Source: Sphingomonas albertensis
GTDB lineage: Bacteria; Pseudomonadota; Alphaproteobacteria; Sphingomonadales; Sphingomonadaceae
Length of the DNA stretch: 64,000 nucleotides
NCBI RefSeq assembly: GCF_014358075.1
Contig: NZ_JACONT010000001.1
Location: 124,001 to 188,000 of the forward strand
Reading direction: 5' to 3'
Positions 17,290-25,446 of the stretch are shown in pieces; the stretch's first letter is position 1; every line of letters starts with the position of its first letter. Below the pieces are notes generated by a model that was not told the origin of the DNA, did no database searches, and saw only the letters and a program-made list of their open reading frames with translations. Made by a program: the position numbers and the translations under genes.

Positions 17290-18360
17290 TCAGCTTTGGT
17301 CGGCTGCGAGCACCTTTGTCGGCGCGATCTGGTCGACGCGCCCGGCGAGGTCGAGCAGGTCGCGGTGCAGCCGACCCGCGGCAAAGGCGAGCCCGAACAC
17401 GCGGCCCGATGCGTCGAAATCCAGGGTCGCTGCGGCGTCGCTGCGGCGGAACAGATCGAGCGCGGTGCCGAACAGGCGATAACAGGCTTCCACATCCCCC
17501 CGATCGACCTTGCCACGCGTGCGCAGCGCCTCCGAACACCGGGTCGCCAGCGCGGCGTGCGCGGTCAGCATCGCCGCCGTCGGCTTGGCGAGCGCCGCCA
17601 TTGCCGCCGGGGGCAGCGGTTCGTCGAGCGCGCGACCGCTCAGCACCAGGTCGTTCCGGATCCGCCAGAGCGTGCGCGGGACGGCGGCGGGGATACCGTG
17701 GTCGGCAAGGCGGGAGGCCCGCTCGCGGTCGGCATCCTTCATCGCCAGCTCGACCGCGGCCAGCGCCTGACGGAGTGCGGCGTGTTCCGGGGACGAGGGC
17801 AGCGCGAGCCCGGCGGTCAGCGCGTCGGCCTGCGCGCGCAACATCCGGTCGATATGGCTCAGCACGGCCAGCGTGCGCGCGATCACCACGCCGTGCGAGC
17901 GAGCCGGCAGGATCAGCATCGCCGCCAGCACGCCGATCATGCCGCCAAGCCCGATCTCGATGATGCGATCGCGGACGAAGATCTCCACCGAAGAGCCCGG
18001 CGGCGCGCTGAGCAGCATGATCGCCGCGGTGACCGGTGCGATCCGCAACCGCGGCCGGATCGACGCGACGAGCGCAGCGATCCCGGTAACGGTGACGAGC
18101 ACCAGGCCAAGTTCGAGCGTGTCCGTCCGCCCGAGCGCCGCGCCGATGCCACCGAGAACCGCGCCCAGCAACGTCCCCAGCAGCCGATCTGTCGCCGCGC
18201 CAAGCGTTCCCCCGATCGACGCCTGCATCACGATCAGCACGGTGAACACCGCCCAATAGCCTTCGTGCAGGCCGAGCGTCTTGTACGCCGCGAACGCCGC
18301 CGCGGTCGCGACGATCACGCGGACCGTCTGGCGCAGGCTGTCCGCATTCGCCTTGATCAA
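17290..18360 (-). CDS. FUSC family membrane protein (putative aromatic acid exporter)
   Basis: A 356-residue protein with about six hydrophobic helices in the first 160 residues (RQTVRVIVATAAAFAAYKTLGL, YWAVFTVLIVMQ, then GGTLGAATDRLLGTLLGAVLGG) and a soluble Ala/Leu-rich helical tail. This matches the FUSC/AaeB-like group, some of which export aromatic acids. The first normal start codon is TTG 18360. The frame stays open for about 53 codons upstream without ATG or GTG, and a CTG preceded by GAGGA 13 codons before the TTG could be the real start, adding FEFRPS. No partner adaptor gene is adjacent. Confidence 0.78.
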   Translation of the reverse strand: MIKANADSLRQTVRVIVATAAAFAAYKTLGLHEGYWAVFTVLIVMQASIGGTLGAATDRLLGTLLGAVLGGIGAALGRTDTLELGLVLVTVTGIAALVASIRPRLRIAPVTAAIMLLSAPPGSSVEIFVRDRIIEIGLGGMIGVLAAMLILPARSHGVVIARTLAVLSHIDRMLRAQADALTAGLALPSSPEHAALRQALAAVELAMKDADRERASRLADHGIPAAVPRTLWRIRNDLVLSGRALDEPLPPAAMAALAKPTAAMLTAHAALATRCSEALRTRGKVDRGDVEACYRLFGTALDLFRRSDAAATLDFDASGRVFGLAFAAGRLHRDLLDLAGRVDQIAPTKVLAADQS

Positions 18361-18591
18361 GGCGCTCGGCCGGAACTCGAATGTCAGTGCGTTTTCCTCG
18401 GTCGTCAGCGGATAGTCTACTTTCCGGTAGCGCCCGGGACGCCAACCGTAAATTCGTCCGCGGCCACAGGATCGGATCTTCTGCGACGTGGGCGATTTGC
18501 CCGGCTTTCATTTGCCCGGCTTTCCAATGCAACGGCGTCGGATCCATTCGCCCGCGCGACCGCTTTGGTTTGGCAAACGAGGATGGGCATC

Positions 18592-19062
18592 ATGAACGAC
18601 AACGACCTTCGGTATCTGCGGCGGTGCGTGGATCTGGCGAGCGAGGCGGTAGAGGCTGGCGACCAGCCCTTCGGATCGGTCCTGGTGTCTGGTGACGGCA
18701 CGATCGTGTTCGAGGATCGCAACCGGACCGGCGGCGGCGATCCCACCCGGCACCCCGAGTTCGCGATCGTCCGGTGGGCTGCCGAAAACCTGTCCGCGCA
18801 AGAGCGACGAGCGGCGGTCGTCTACACCTCGGGCGAACATTGCGCGATGTGCGCGGCGGCGCATGGTTTGGCGGGCATGGGGAAGATCGTCTACGCGACA
18901 TCCTCGATTCAGCTCGACGAGTGGTTGCGCGACCTCGGCAAGCCGCAACTTGGGATCGCACCGTTGCGGATCACCGATGTGGTGCCGGGGGCGATCGTCG
19001 AGGGGCCGGTCATGACGTTCGCCGACGAGATCCGCGCACTGCACGCGCGTGCTCGAACCTGA
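18592..19062 (+). CDS. Cytidine/guanine deaminase-family nucleoside deaminase
   Basis: A 156-residue zinc deaminase of the CDA/tRNA-adenosine deaminase superfamily. Zinc ligands and the proton shuttle are visible as His54 and Glu56 (HPE) and Cys84/Cys87 (EHCAMC). The usual PCxxC proline is replaced by His. ATG 18592 follows GAGGA by eight bases; an upstream in-frame ATG at 18583 is less well placed. The family hydrolyses the amino group of a base or nucleoside to a keto group plus ammonia. The substrate cannot be told from these motifs. Confidence 0.85.
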   Translation: MNDNDLRYLRRCVDLASEAVEAGDQPFGSVLVSGDGTIVFEDRNRTGGGDPTRHPEFAIVRWAAENLSAQERRAAVVYTSGEHCAMCAAAHGLAGMGKIVYATSSIQLDEWLRDLGKPQLGIAPLRITDVVPGAIVEGPVMTFADEIRALHARART

Positions 19063-19100
19063 CGGCGCGCTGGTCAGATGGCCGGCTCGTTTGTCTCCAC

Positions 19101-19121
19101 ATGCGCCGCGACGCGGCGTGT
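19101..19121 (+). terminator. Hairpin after the deaminase gene
   Basis: CGCCGC and GCGGCG pair across a three-base loop, extended by weaker pairs, 40 bp after the deaminase stop and followed by a pyrimidine-rich stretch (CTGCTCCTTT). There is no proper run of T, so it may be only a weak terminator. Confidence 0.35.
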
Positions 19122-19295
19122 CTGCTCCTTTGTAGAGGTGTGGAGCGCGATGCCGACGACGACCGGGGGACGATCGCATTCGGACAGCAACCGGGGAACA
19201 TCGCCGCAAACGCCGCCGCTTCCTGCCGTGGCGTTATGATCGCCGGGAGGCCGTTGCCCTGCAAGTAAGGCACGCAGTGCGCGGCGCTCCGGCAT

Positions 19296-19309
19296 TTGAT
19301 CGCCGTCAA
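19296..19309. promoter_or_regulatory. FNR-type box upstream of the 19356 gene
   Basis: TTGATCGCCGTCAA fits the FNR/FixK consensus TTGAT-N4-ATCAA in nine of ten fixed positions. It ends 46 bp before the start of the small gene at 19356. It belongs to the set of similar boxes at 23610 and 27980-28015 around the cytochrome bd genes. Confidence 0.7.
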
Positions 19310-19355
19310 TGCTGCGTATCCGGCGGCGTGCAAGCTGGCGGCATGGAGATCCGCG

Positions 19356-19889
19356 ATGGTCGAGCGTGACGGATATGGCGAGAGGGTGGTGTCGGGGCAG
19401 CGCTGGCCCGAGATCGACGAGATCGACCTCGGGCGGCTGATCGCCGATCATGCCCGGCTTCGCGTGTTGTGCGATCGCCTGGAGGCGTGCGCGGACGCGC
19501 TACCCGATCGGGTTTCCGAGGCGGAGACCGATGCCCTTGGGCGAAGCTTTTGCGCGATGATGGTCCGTAATCCGCGGCCGGGAACCGCCACGATCGATGC
19601 GCTGTTTGCGCGCGATCTCGACGACCCGTTGACCGCGGCGTTGCTCGGACGAACGCGCGCCTGGCATTTGAGCGCTTCGATCCACGCGGACGACGTCGCC
19701 GCGGCCTTGTCCGGTGACGCGACACCCTGTGCTGAGGCGTTCGGGTACATGTTGCGCGGGTTCTTCGACGGGTGTCGACGCGAGATGGACTTCATCGAAC
19801 TCGCTATCCTGGCGCTTGGCGCGGATCGTCTCAGCCGGAACGCGCGGGCTATGCTGGTCGATGGCCTGTGCGGACGGGACGCGGGTTAG
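19356..19889 (+). CDS. Uncharacterised protein, possibly hemerythrin-like
   Basis: A 177-residue, mainly helical cytosolic protein with no family I recognise firmly. LIADHARLRVLCDRLEACADAL looks like helix one of a hemerythrin-like bundle, and later His/Asp/Glu-bearing helices (RAWHLSASIHADDV, CRREMDFIELAILAL) could supply more metal ligands, though the classic HxxxE spacing is incomplete. I start it at ATG 19356; a TTG start at 19296 would place the coding region inside the FNR box. The gene ends in a 4-nt overlap with the convergent FNR-type gene. The FNR box and position beside cytochrome bd genes suggest a low-oxygen role. Confidence 0.65.
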   Translation: MVERDGYGERVVSGQRWPEIDEIDLGRLIADHARLRVLCDRLEACADALPDRVSEAETDALGRSFCAMMVRNPRPGTATIDALFARDLDDPLTAALLGRTRAWHLSASIHADDVAAALSGDATPCAEAFGYMLRGFFDGCRREMDFIELAILALGADRLSRNARAMLVDGLCGRDAG

Positions 19890-20596
19890 GCGGCTTCGGC
19901 GCGACCCTGCAGCGCATCCGGGTCGGATATCGTGATCGCGCGGCCGCCGGGCAGGGCGATCACGCCGGCCGTCTTGAGCCGGGTCATCTGGCGACTGACG
20001 GTTTCGATCGTTAGTCCGAGTACGTCGGCGATCTGTCCGCGGGTGAGCGGCAGGTCGAACGTCATCGGCCCGTCGGGCGTCGCGCGACAACCGGTCGCGG
20101 TGGCGCGCAAGGCCATGTCCAGGAGGAACCCCGCGATCTTCTCCTGCGCCGATTGGCGCGCCAGTGACAGGATCCGCGTACGCGCGATACCGAGCGCCGC
20201 CAGAGTCCGCTGGAGCAGCAGGCGTTCCATCCGCGCATGATCCTCCAGCACGCGTTCGAATGCGTCGCGCGGAAAGATGCACAGCTCGGACTCGGTCAGC
20301 GCGGTGATCGTGAAGTCCGCCTGGCCGGCATAGGGCTGTCCGACGAAATCGGCGGGATAGAGCAGCCCGACGATCTGTTCGCGACCGTTGGGCGTGGCAG
20401 CGACCAGCTTGAGGACGCCCGACAACAGGTTCGCGCAGATGATGCTGTCGTCGCCTGCCCAGATCAGTGTCTGGCCGCGTGCGATCTTGCGGCGGCGCCC
20501 GAGCGTGTTGAGCGCCTGCAGTTCGACATCCGTGAGGCTGCTGCACAGAGCCTGATCGCGGACCGCGCAATCCGCACAGATGTCGTGGTGAGCCAT
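19886..20596 (-). CDS. FNR-type Crp/Fnr family regulator
   Basis: A 236-residue regulator with a cyclic-nucleotide-like beta-roll (residues 20-130), dimer helix and C-terminal helix-turn-helix. Cys7, Cys10 and Cys18 at the N-terminus plus Cys106 (SELCIFPR) match the four ligands of the oxygen-labile 4Fe-4S cluster of FNR proteins. The recognition helix contains ETVSR, the form that reads TTGAT half-sites. ATG 20596 is chosen because it places the cysteines at the extreme N-terminus. Four matching boxes stand in front of nearby respiratory genes, so it is probably the local switch for microaerobic growth. Confidence 0.92.
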   Translation of the reverse strand: MAHHDICADCAVRDQALCSSLTDVELQALNTLGRRRKIARGQTLIWAGDDSIICANLLSGVLKLVAATPNGREQIVGLLYPADFVGQPYAGQADFTITALTESELCIFPRDAFERVLEDHARMERLLLQRTLAALGIARTRILSLARQSAQEKIAGFLLDMALRATATGCRATPDGPMTFDLPLTRGQIADVLGLTIETVSRQMTRLKTAGVIALPGGRAITISDPDALQGRAEAA

Positions 20597-20651
20597 TGAT
20601 CCAGTATAGTCCGAGGCCGTCGGATATCCGCGCGAATTCTTTACGAGCCCG

Positions 20652-20774
20652 TTACGAGTTTGCAGAGGCGTCGGCATCGTCCTCGATCGACAAATGGAAC
20701 TCGTGCCAGATGCCATTGAGAATACCGAAGCCGACGGCCAGACCGAGGCCTAGGACCCAGGTGAAATACCACAT
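20652..20774 (-). CDS. cydX: Cytochrome bd oxidase small subunit CydX
   Basis: A 40-residue single-helix protein, MWYFTWVLGLGLAVGFGILN followed by GIWHEFHLSIEDDADASANS. The MWYF start, helix with LG and IxN(G)xWxE pattern are the CydX/YbgT hallmarks. CydX caps subunit I and stabilises the haems of cytochrome bd. It begins 26 bp after cydB with AAGGAT upstream, so the operon is cydA-cydB-cydX, as in enterobacteria. It is short enough to be missed by length-filtered gene calling. Confidence 0.93.
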   Translation of the reverse strand: MWYFTWVLGLGLAVGFGILNGIWHEFHLSIEDDADASANS

Positions 20775-20799
20775 GATCAGATATCCTTAGCGTTCGGGA

Positions 20800-21939
20800 T
20801 CAATAGAAATCGGGGTTGGTCGCGACCTCCTGCGAGGTCACCCGGCCGAACATCACCTTGTACGCCCAGGCAGTGTAGGCGACGACGATCGGCAACAGCA
20901 CCACGGTGACGAACAGCATGATGCCGAGCGTCTTGGCGCTCGACGACGCGTTCCAGACCGTCAGGCTGGAATGCGAGTCGATGCTGGACGGCAGGATGAA
21001 GGGGAACATCGACAGGCCGACGGTCGCGATGATGCCGAGCGCGGAAGCCGACGACCCCGCGAACGCGGCGCCTTCCGATCCGCGCCTGATCCCGAACAGC
21101 GCGAGCGCCGCGCCGCCGAACCCGAGTGCTGGAGCGATCATCATCCATGGATAGAGGCCGTAGTTGGCGAGCCAGCCGCCGCGGGCGAGTTCGCTGGTGG
21201 TGCGCAAGGGATTGGACGGACCGGACGAATCGATCGCGCCGACGATCCGGTAGCCGATGTCGCCATACGCGACAAAGCCCCAGCCGATCGCGAACAGCGC
21301 GAGCGACGCGACGCCGGCGACCGTGCCGAATTTGCGCGCGCGATCGTGCACCGGGCCGTGTTCGATCTTGATCGCCAGCCACGCGCTGCCGTGGAGCACG
21401 AGCATCGCGACCGACAACAGGCCGCAAACGAGCGTGAAAGGCGTGAACAGCCCGAGGAAGCTGCCGTCGAAGACCGCGCGGAGGTCGCTGTCGAGGCGGA
21501 AGGGTGCGCCCGACAGGACATTGCCGACCGCGACGCCGAACACGAGCGCAGGCACGAACCCGCCGACGAACAGCGCCCAGTCCCAGCGCGACCGCCAGGC
21601 CGGATCCGGCCGCTTCGACCGGTATTTGAACCCCACCGGCCGGAGGATCAGCGCCGCGAGGACGAGGAACATCGCGAGGTAGAAGCCCGAGAAGCTGATC
21701 GCATAGACGAACGGCCACGCCGCGAAGATCGCGCCGCCCGCGAGGATGAACCACACCTGGTTGCCCTCCCAGGTCGGGCCGATCGAATTGATCACCATCC
21801 GCCGCTCGGCATCGGTGCGCCCCACGAACGGGAGCAGCGCCGCGACGCCGAGATCGAAGCCGTCGGTCAGCGCGAAGCCGATCAGCAGGATTCCCATCAG
21901 CGCCCACCAGATCAGACGCAGCGTTTCATAGTCGAACAT
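20800..21939 (-). CDS. cydB: Cytochrome bd ubiquinol oxidase subunit II
   Basis: A 379-residue membrane protein with about nine helices. The N-terminus (LRLIWWALMGILLIGFALTDGFDLGVAALLPFVGRTDAERR) with GPTWEGNQVWF is diagnostic of CydB. With CydA it forms the quinol oxidase that reduces oxygen to water with high affinity and without proton pumping. It starts 14 bp after cydA ends and is followed by cydX. Confidence 0.96.
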   Translation of the reverse strand: MFDYETLRLIWWALMGILLIGFALTDGFDLGVAALLPFVGRTDAERRMVINSIGPTWEGNQVWFILAGGAIFAAWPFVYAISFSGFYLAMFLVLAALILRPVGFKYRSKRPDPAWRSRWDWALFVGGFVPALVFGVAVGNVLSGAPFRLDSDLRAVFDGSFLGLFTPFTLVCGLLSVAMLVLHGSAWLAIKIEHGPVHDRARKFGTVAGVASLALFAIGWGFVAYGDIGYRIVGAIDSSGPSNPLRTTSELARGGWLANYGLYPWMMIAPALGFGGAALALFGIRRGSEGAAFAGSSASALGIIATVGLSMFPFILPSSIDSHSSLTVWNASSSAKTLGIMLFVTVVLLPIVVAYTAWAYKVMFGRVTSQEVATNPDFY

Positions 21940-21953
21940 CGTCGTGTCTCCTG

Positions 21954-23537
21954 TCAGGCGGCCGGGGGGAGAATGGGAGGCGTCGTGGGAACGAGGCCGA
22001 CGACGGGCTTCGGATCCTTGTCATGCTCGAACGGACCTTTTCGGATCGTCGCGAGGATCAGCCGCACTTCGATCACCGCCAGTGTGCCGTAGATCGCGGT
22101 GAAGCCGATGATCGTCGTCCACAGCACCCCGCGAGTCAGCGACGATGCCGCGAGGAACGTAGGCAAGACCCCCTCGATCGCCCAGGGCTGGCGACCGATC
22201 TCGGCGAGCATCCATCCGAGCTCGATCGCGATCCACGGCAGCGGGATCGCGATGACGGCGAGCTTCAGGAACCAGCGCGTGTGGGTGTGCATCCGAAGCG
22301 AAGTCAGCACGAACGCGATGCCGAACAGCGCAATCATGAAGAAGCCGATGAACGCCATAATCCGGAAGCTCCAGAACATCAGCGGCACGTTCGGCAACAC
22401 GTCCCATGCGGTCGCAGCGATCAGCTGTGGGCTCGCCATGCGCGGATCGGCGACGTGGCGTTTCAGCAGCAGCGCGTAACCCAGATCGCGCTTGTGCGCC
22501 TCGAACCGCGCCCGCTGAACAACATCCGTGCGATCGACCTTCAGATGCTGGACCGCGTCATAGGCGATGACGCCCGAGCTGATCCGCTCCTGTGCTTTCA
22601 GCACCAGTTCGGACATCCCCGTTACCTCCCTGTCGAGGCTGCGCGTTGCGATCAGGCCGAGCAACCACGGGACCTGTACCTCGTAGCGGGTCTCGCGCGC
22701 GGCGACGTCGGGCAGGCCGAACAGCGTCAGCCCGGCGGGGGCAGGAGCGGTGTGCCACGCAGCCTCGATCGCCGCGAGCTTCATCTTCTGATTGTCGGTC
22801 AGCGCATAGCCGCTCTCGTCGCCGAGCACGACGACCGACAGCGACCCGGCAAGGCCGAACGCGGCGGCGACCGTCATCGAACGGCGGGCGACTGCGGTGT
22901 AGCGGCCCTTGAGCAACCAGAAGGCGGAGATGCCGAGCACCACCACCGCGGCGCAGACATAGCCGGCGCTGACGGTGTGGACGAACTTCGCCTGCGCGAT
23001 CGGGTTGAACAGCACCGCGCCGAAATCGCTGACTTCCATCCGCATCGTGTCGGTGTTGAACTCGGCGCCGGTCGGATTCTGCATCCAGCCGTTCGCAACG
23101 AGGATCCACAGCGCCGACAAATTGGTCCCGAGCGCGACCATGAAGGTAACGATCAGGTGGCCGAGCTTCGACAGGCGATCCCAGCCGAAGAACATCAGCC
23201 CGACGAACGTCGCCTCCAGGAAGAACGCCATCAGCCCTTCGATCGCGAGCGGCGCGCCGAAGATGTCGCCGACATAATGCGAGAAATACGACCAGTTCGT
23301 GCCGAACTGGAATTCCATCGTCAGCCCGGTGGCGACGCCCAGCACGAAGTTGATCGCGAAGATCCGCCCCCAGAACCGCGTGATGACGCGCCAGATCGGT
23401 CGGTTCGTCATCACGTACACGGCTTCCATGATGACCAGCATCATCGACAGCCCCAGCGTCAGCGGCACGAACAGGAAATGGTACAGGGCGGTCAGCGCGA
23501 ATTGCAGCCGCGACAGATCGATGACCCCAAGGTCCAT
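21954..23537 (-). CDS. cydA: Cytochrome bd ubiquinol oxidase subunit I
   Basis: A 527-residue subunit carrying the three haems. His20 (ALYHFLFVPLTLGLS) is the expected high-spin haem b595 ligand; the His in KFVHTVSAGYV and Met in PLMFWSFRIMAF match the haem b558 ligands. The quinol-binding loop (ETRYEVQVPWLLGLIATRS) and GWMLAEIGRQPW are present. ATG 23537 is chosen over the upstream in-frame start because the product then begins MDLGVIDLSRLQF as in other CydA. An FNR-type box is centred 80 bp upstream. The divergent cydDC operon supplies the assembly transporter. Confidence 0.96.
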   Translation of the reverse strand: MDLGVIDLSRLQFALTALYHFLFVPLTLGLSMMLVIMEAVYVMTNRPIWRVITRFWGRIFAINFVLGVATGLTMEFQFGTNWSYFSHYVGDIFGAPLAIEGLMAFFLEATFVGLMFFGWDRLSKLGHLIVTFMVALGTNLSALWILVANGWMQNPTGAEFNTDTMRMEVSDFGAVLFNPIAQAKFVHTVSAGYVCAAVVVLGISAFWLLKGRYTAVARRSMTVAAAFGLAGSLSVVVLGDESGYALTDNQKMKLAAIEAAWHTAPAPAGLTLFGLPDVAARETRYEVQVPWLLGLIATRSLDREVTGMSELVLKAQERISSGVIAYDAVQHLKVDRTDVVQRARFEAHKRDLGYALLLKRHVADPRMASPQLIAATAWDVLPNVPLMFWSFRIMAFIGFFMIALFGIAFVLTSLRMHTHTRWFLKLAVIAIPLPWIAIELGWMLAEIGRQPWAIEGVLPTFLAASSLTRGVLWTTIIGFTAIYGTLAVIEVRLILATIRKGPFEHDKDPKPVVGLVPTTPPILPPAA

Positions 23538-23609
23538 GATTAAGCTCCCCACAGGGCCGTCGACGGCCTTGTTCGGATGCCGGGCTAGGCCCCGGCGGCG
23601 GCGCGAACA

Positions 23610-23623
23610 TTGACCGTGGTCAA
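23610..23623. promoter_or_regulatory. FNR-type box between cydA and cydD
   Basis: TTGACCGTGGTCAA is a perfect TTGAC-N4-GTCAA palindrome between the divergent cydABX and cydDC operons. The same box followed by the same AAGACGCG tail (from the last A of the box on) recurs at 28002 before the OmpW gene. It is 72 bp from the cydA start and 35 bp from the cydD start, so it could govern both. Confidence 0.75.
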
Positions 23624-23658
23624 AGACGCGCACGGGCGGTCCGCCGATTGCGGTGGAC

Positions 23659-25446
23659 ATGAGCAGTATTGCCAAAGACCGCGCCCAGGCTTCCCGCGCC
23701 TATCTGAAAGCGGCGGTCGCGGACGGCGGCGGTGTACGAACGTCGACGAGCTTGCTCTTACTCGATACCGGGGCGGCGATCGGGTTCGCGGCGGGGCTGG
23801 CGGGCAGCGTCGTCGCAGTCCCGCACGGTGTCGCGGCAATGCTGCCCTGGGCCCTGCTGGCAGGCGTTTCGGCGATCGCCCGCGGTGCATGCGCGATGCT
23901 GGCGGCGCGCGTCGGCGCAGGTGGCGCGTACCGGGCGAAGACGCGGTTGCGGCGGCGGATCGTGGAGGCCGCGCTTCACCGTGCGCCCGGATCGGACGCG
24001 ACGACGGGCACGCTGATGAGCGCGGCGGTGGACGAGGTGGATGCGATCGATGGCTATGTCGCGCGCTTCCTGCCCGCACGGATGGCGGCGTCGATCGCGC
24101 CGCTGATCGTGCTTGCCGCGACTGCGGTGGCGAGCCCGATCGCGGCGGGAATCCTGGTGGCGACATTCTTCCCCTTTCTCGCTGCGATGATCCTCGCAGG
24201 CGGGGCTGCGGCGGATGCATCGCGGCGCCAGTTCGTCGCGCTCGCCCGGTTGTCGGGGCTGTTCGCGGATCGGATCGGAGCGCTGCCGGTCATACTCGCC
24301 TTTCGCGCGGAGCAGCGGGAAGCGCGCGCACTCGGCGCGGCTTCGGAAGATCTCGCGCGGCGGACGATGGCGGTGCTGCGCGTCGCGTTCCTGTCGTCGG
24401 GAGCGCTGGAGTTCTTCGCGGCGCTGTCGGTCGCGCTCGTCGCGGTATATGCCGGGTTCAATCTGCTGGGCCTGCTTCCGTTTCCGGTTCCCGAGACGCT
24501 CGATCTAGGCCGCGCGTTCTTCGTGCTCGCGCTGGCGCCGGAATTCTACGCGCCGATGCGGCGGCTCGCGGCGGCGTATCACGATCGGCAGGCGGCGGAG
24601 ACGGCGGCGGAGCGGTTGGCGGAGGTGGAGCGGGCCAAGGCAGCACCGCCACCTACTGTTCCCGTCTGGTCCGGCGTCGCGCCGACGATCCGCTTCAACT
24701 CGGTTTCGATCCGCTATGATGGCCAGGACCACGCGGCGGTGTCCGGCGTCTCGTTCGAGGCTTGTCCCGGCATGATCGTCGCGCTGATCGGCCCGTCGGG
24801 GAGCGGCAAGAGCAGCCTGCTGCATCTGCTGCTTGGTCTCGCCCCCTTGTCAGAGGGCCGCGTCAGGATCTGCACGCCTTCCCCCCTCCCTGAAAGGGAG
24901 GGACCGGGGGTGGGTCGGCTTCCGCATTATCCGTCGTCGGCGGCCAAAATTGGCCAACCCACCCCCAACCCCTCCCTTTCAGGGAGGGGAGCAGACGCGG
25001 TGCTCGACCTTGCACAGATCGGCAGCATAGCACCGATCGCTGCGTGGATGGGGCAATCGCCGCTGATCCTCGCCGGGACGATCGGTTCGAACATCGCACT
25101 CGCCGACCCGACCGCATCGGCCGAGCGGATCGCCGAGGTCGCGCGTGTCGCGGGCCTGTCGCCGATGCTGCTCGCGCGTGGCGGATTGGGGGCGGTGATC
25201 GATGCGCGGGGTAGCGGCTTGTCGGGGGGAGAGCGTCGCCGGATTGCGCTCGCCCGCGCGCTGTTGAAGCCGGCGCCGGTGCTCCTGCTCGACGAACCGA
25301 CCGCGCATTTCGATGCGGACTCCGAAGCGCGTCTGGTCGAGGCGATCGCGCGCGCCTGTGTCGGGCGCACCACGATCATCGCGACGCACAGCGCGCGGTT
25401 GGCCGCGATCGCCGACGTCGTAATCGACCTGGGAGAGCGGACATGA
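23659..25446 (+). CDS. cydD: Heterodimeric ABC transporter subunit CydD with in-frame repeat insertion
   Basis: A 595-residue fused permease-ATPase. Six helices fill residues 1-330. The ATPase domain has Walker A (GPSGSGKSS), Q-loop (MGQSPLILAGT), signature (LSGGERRRIALARALL), Walker B (VLLLDEPTAHFD) and switch histidine (IIATHSARL). CydDC exports cysteine and glutathione (or handles haem) and is required to assemble cytochrome bd. About 40 codons (residues 407-446) between EGRVRI and LDLAQI derive from a palindromic repeat and have no counterpart in ordinary CydD; all motifs remain intact. ATG 23659 is taken, with GTG two codons earlier as an alternative. It overlaps cydC by ATGA. Confidence 0.92.
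   Translation: MSSIAKDRAQASRAYLKAAVADGGGVRTSTSLLLLDTGAAIGFAAGLAGSVVAVPHGVAAMLPWALLAGVSAIARGACAMLAARVGAGGAYRAKTRLRRRIVEAALHRAPGSDATTGTLMSAAVDEVDAIDGYVARFLPARMAASIAPLIVLAATAVASPIAAGILVATFFPFLAAMILAGGAAADASRRQFVALARLSGLFADRIGALPVILAFRAEQREARALGAASEDLARRTMAVLRVAFLSSGALEFFAALSVALVAVYAGFNLLGLLPFPVPETLDLGRAFFVLALAPEFYAPMRRLAAAYHDRQAAETAAERLAEVERAKAAPPPTVPVWSGVAPTIRFNSVSIRYDGQDHAAVSGVSFEACPGMIVALIGPSGSGKSSLLHLLLGLAPLSEGRVRICTPSPLPEREGPGVGRLPHYPSSAAKIGQPTPNPSLSGRGADAVLDLAQIGSIAPIAAWMGQSPLILAGTIGSNIALADPTASAERIAEVARVAGLSPMLLARGGLGAVIDARGSGLSGGERRRIALARALLKPAPVLLLDEPTAHFDADSEARLVEAIARACVGRTTIIATHSARLAAIADVVIDLGERT
24882..24991. repeat. Palindromic repeat element inserted in frame in cydD
   Basis: Two arms of about 37 bases (24883-24919 and about 24952-24991) are reverse complements with about four mismatches; each arm itself holds CCCTCCCTGAAAGGGAGGG-like symmetry. 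A small inner hairpin (GGCCAA/TTGGCC) lies between. It reads through without a stop, giving Pro/Ser/Gly-rich sequence including PTPNPSLSGRG, a string common where this repeat enters genes in alphaproteobacteria. Confidence 0.9.

Noticed and set aside
17236..18591. Long N-terminal extension of the deaminase frame
   Set aside because: The extension is antisense to the FUSC gene and has no deaminase-family sequence; the ribosome site and the fold both begin at 18592.
22023..23543. Plus-strand frame of 506 codons opposite cydA
   Set aside because: Low-complexity Arg/Glu-rich product with no family; cydA on the other strand has all haem ligands.
24882..24991. Reading the cydD palindrome as a CRISPR repeat or mobile element end
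   Set aside because: There is a single inverted pair, no spacer series, no transposase and no target duplication visible.
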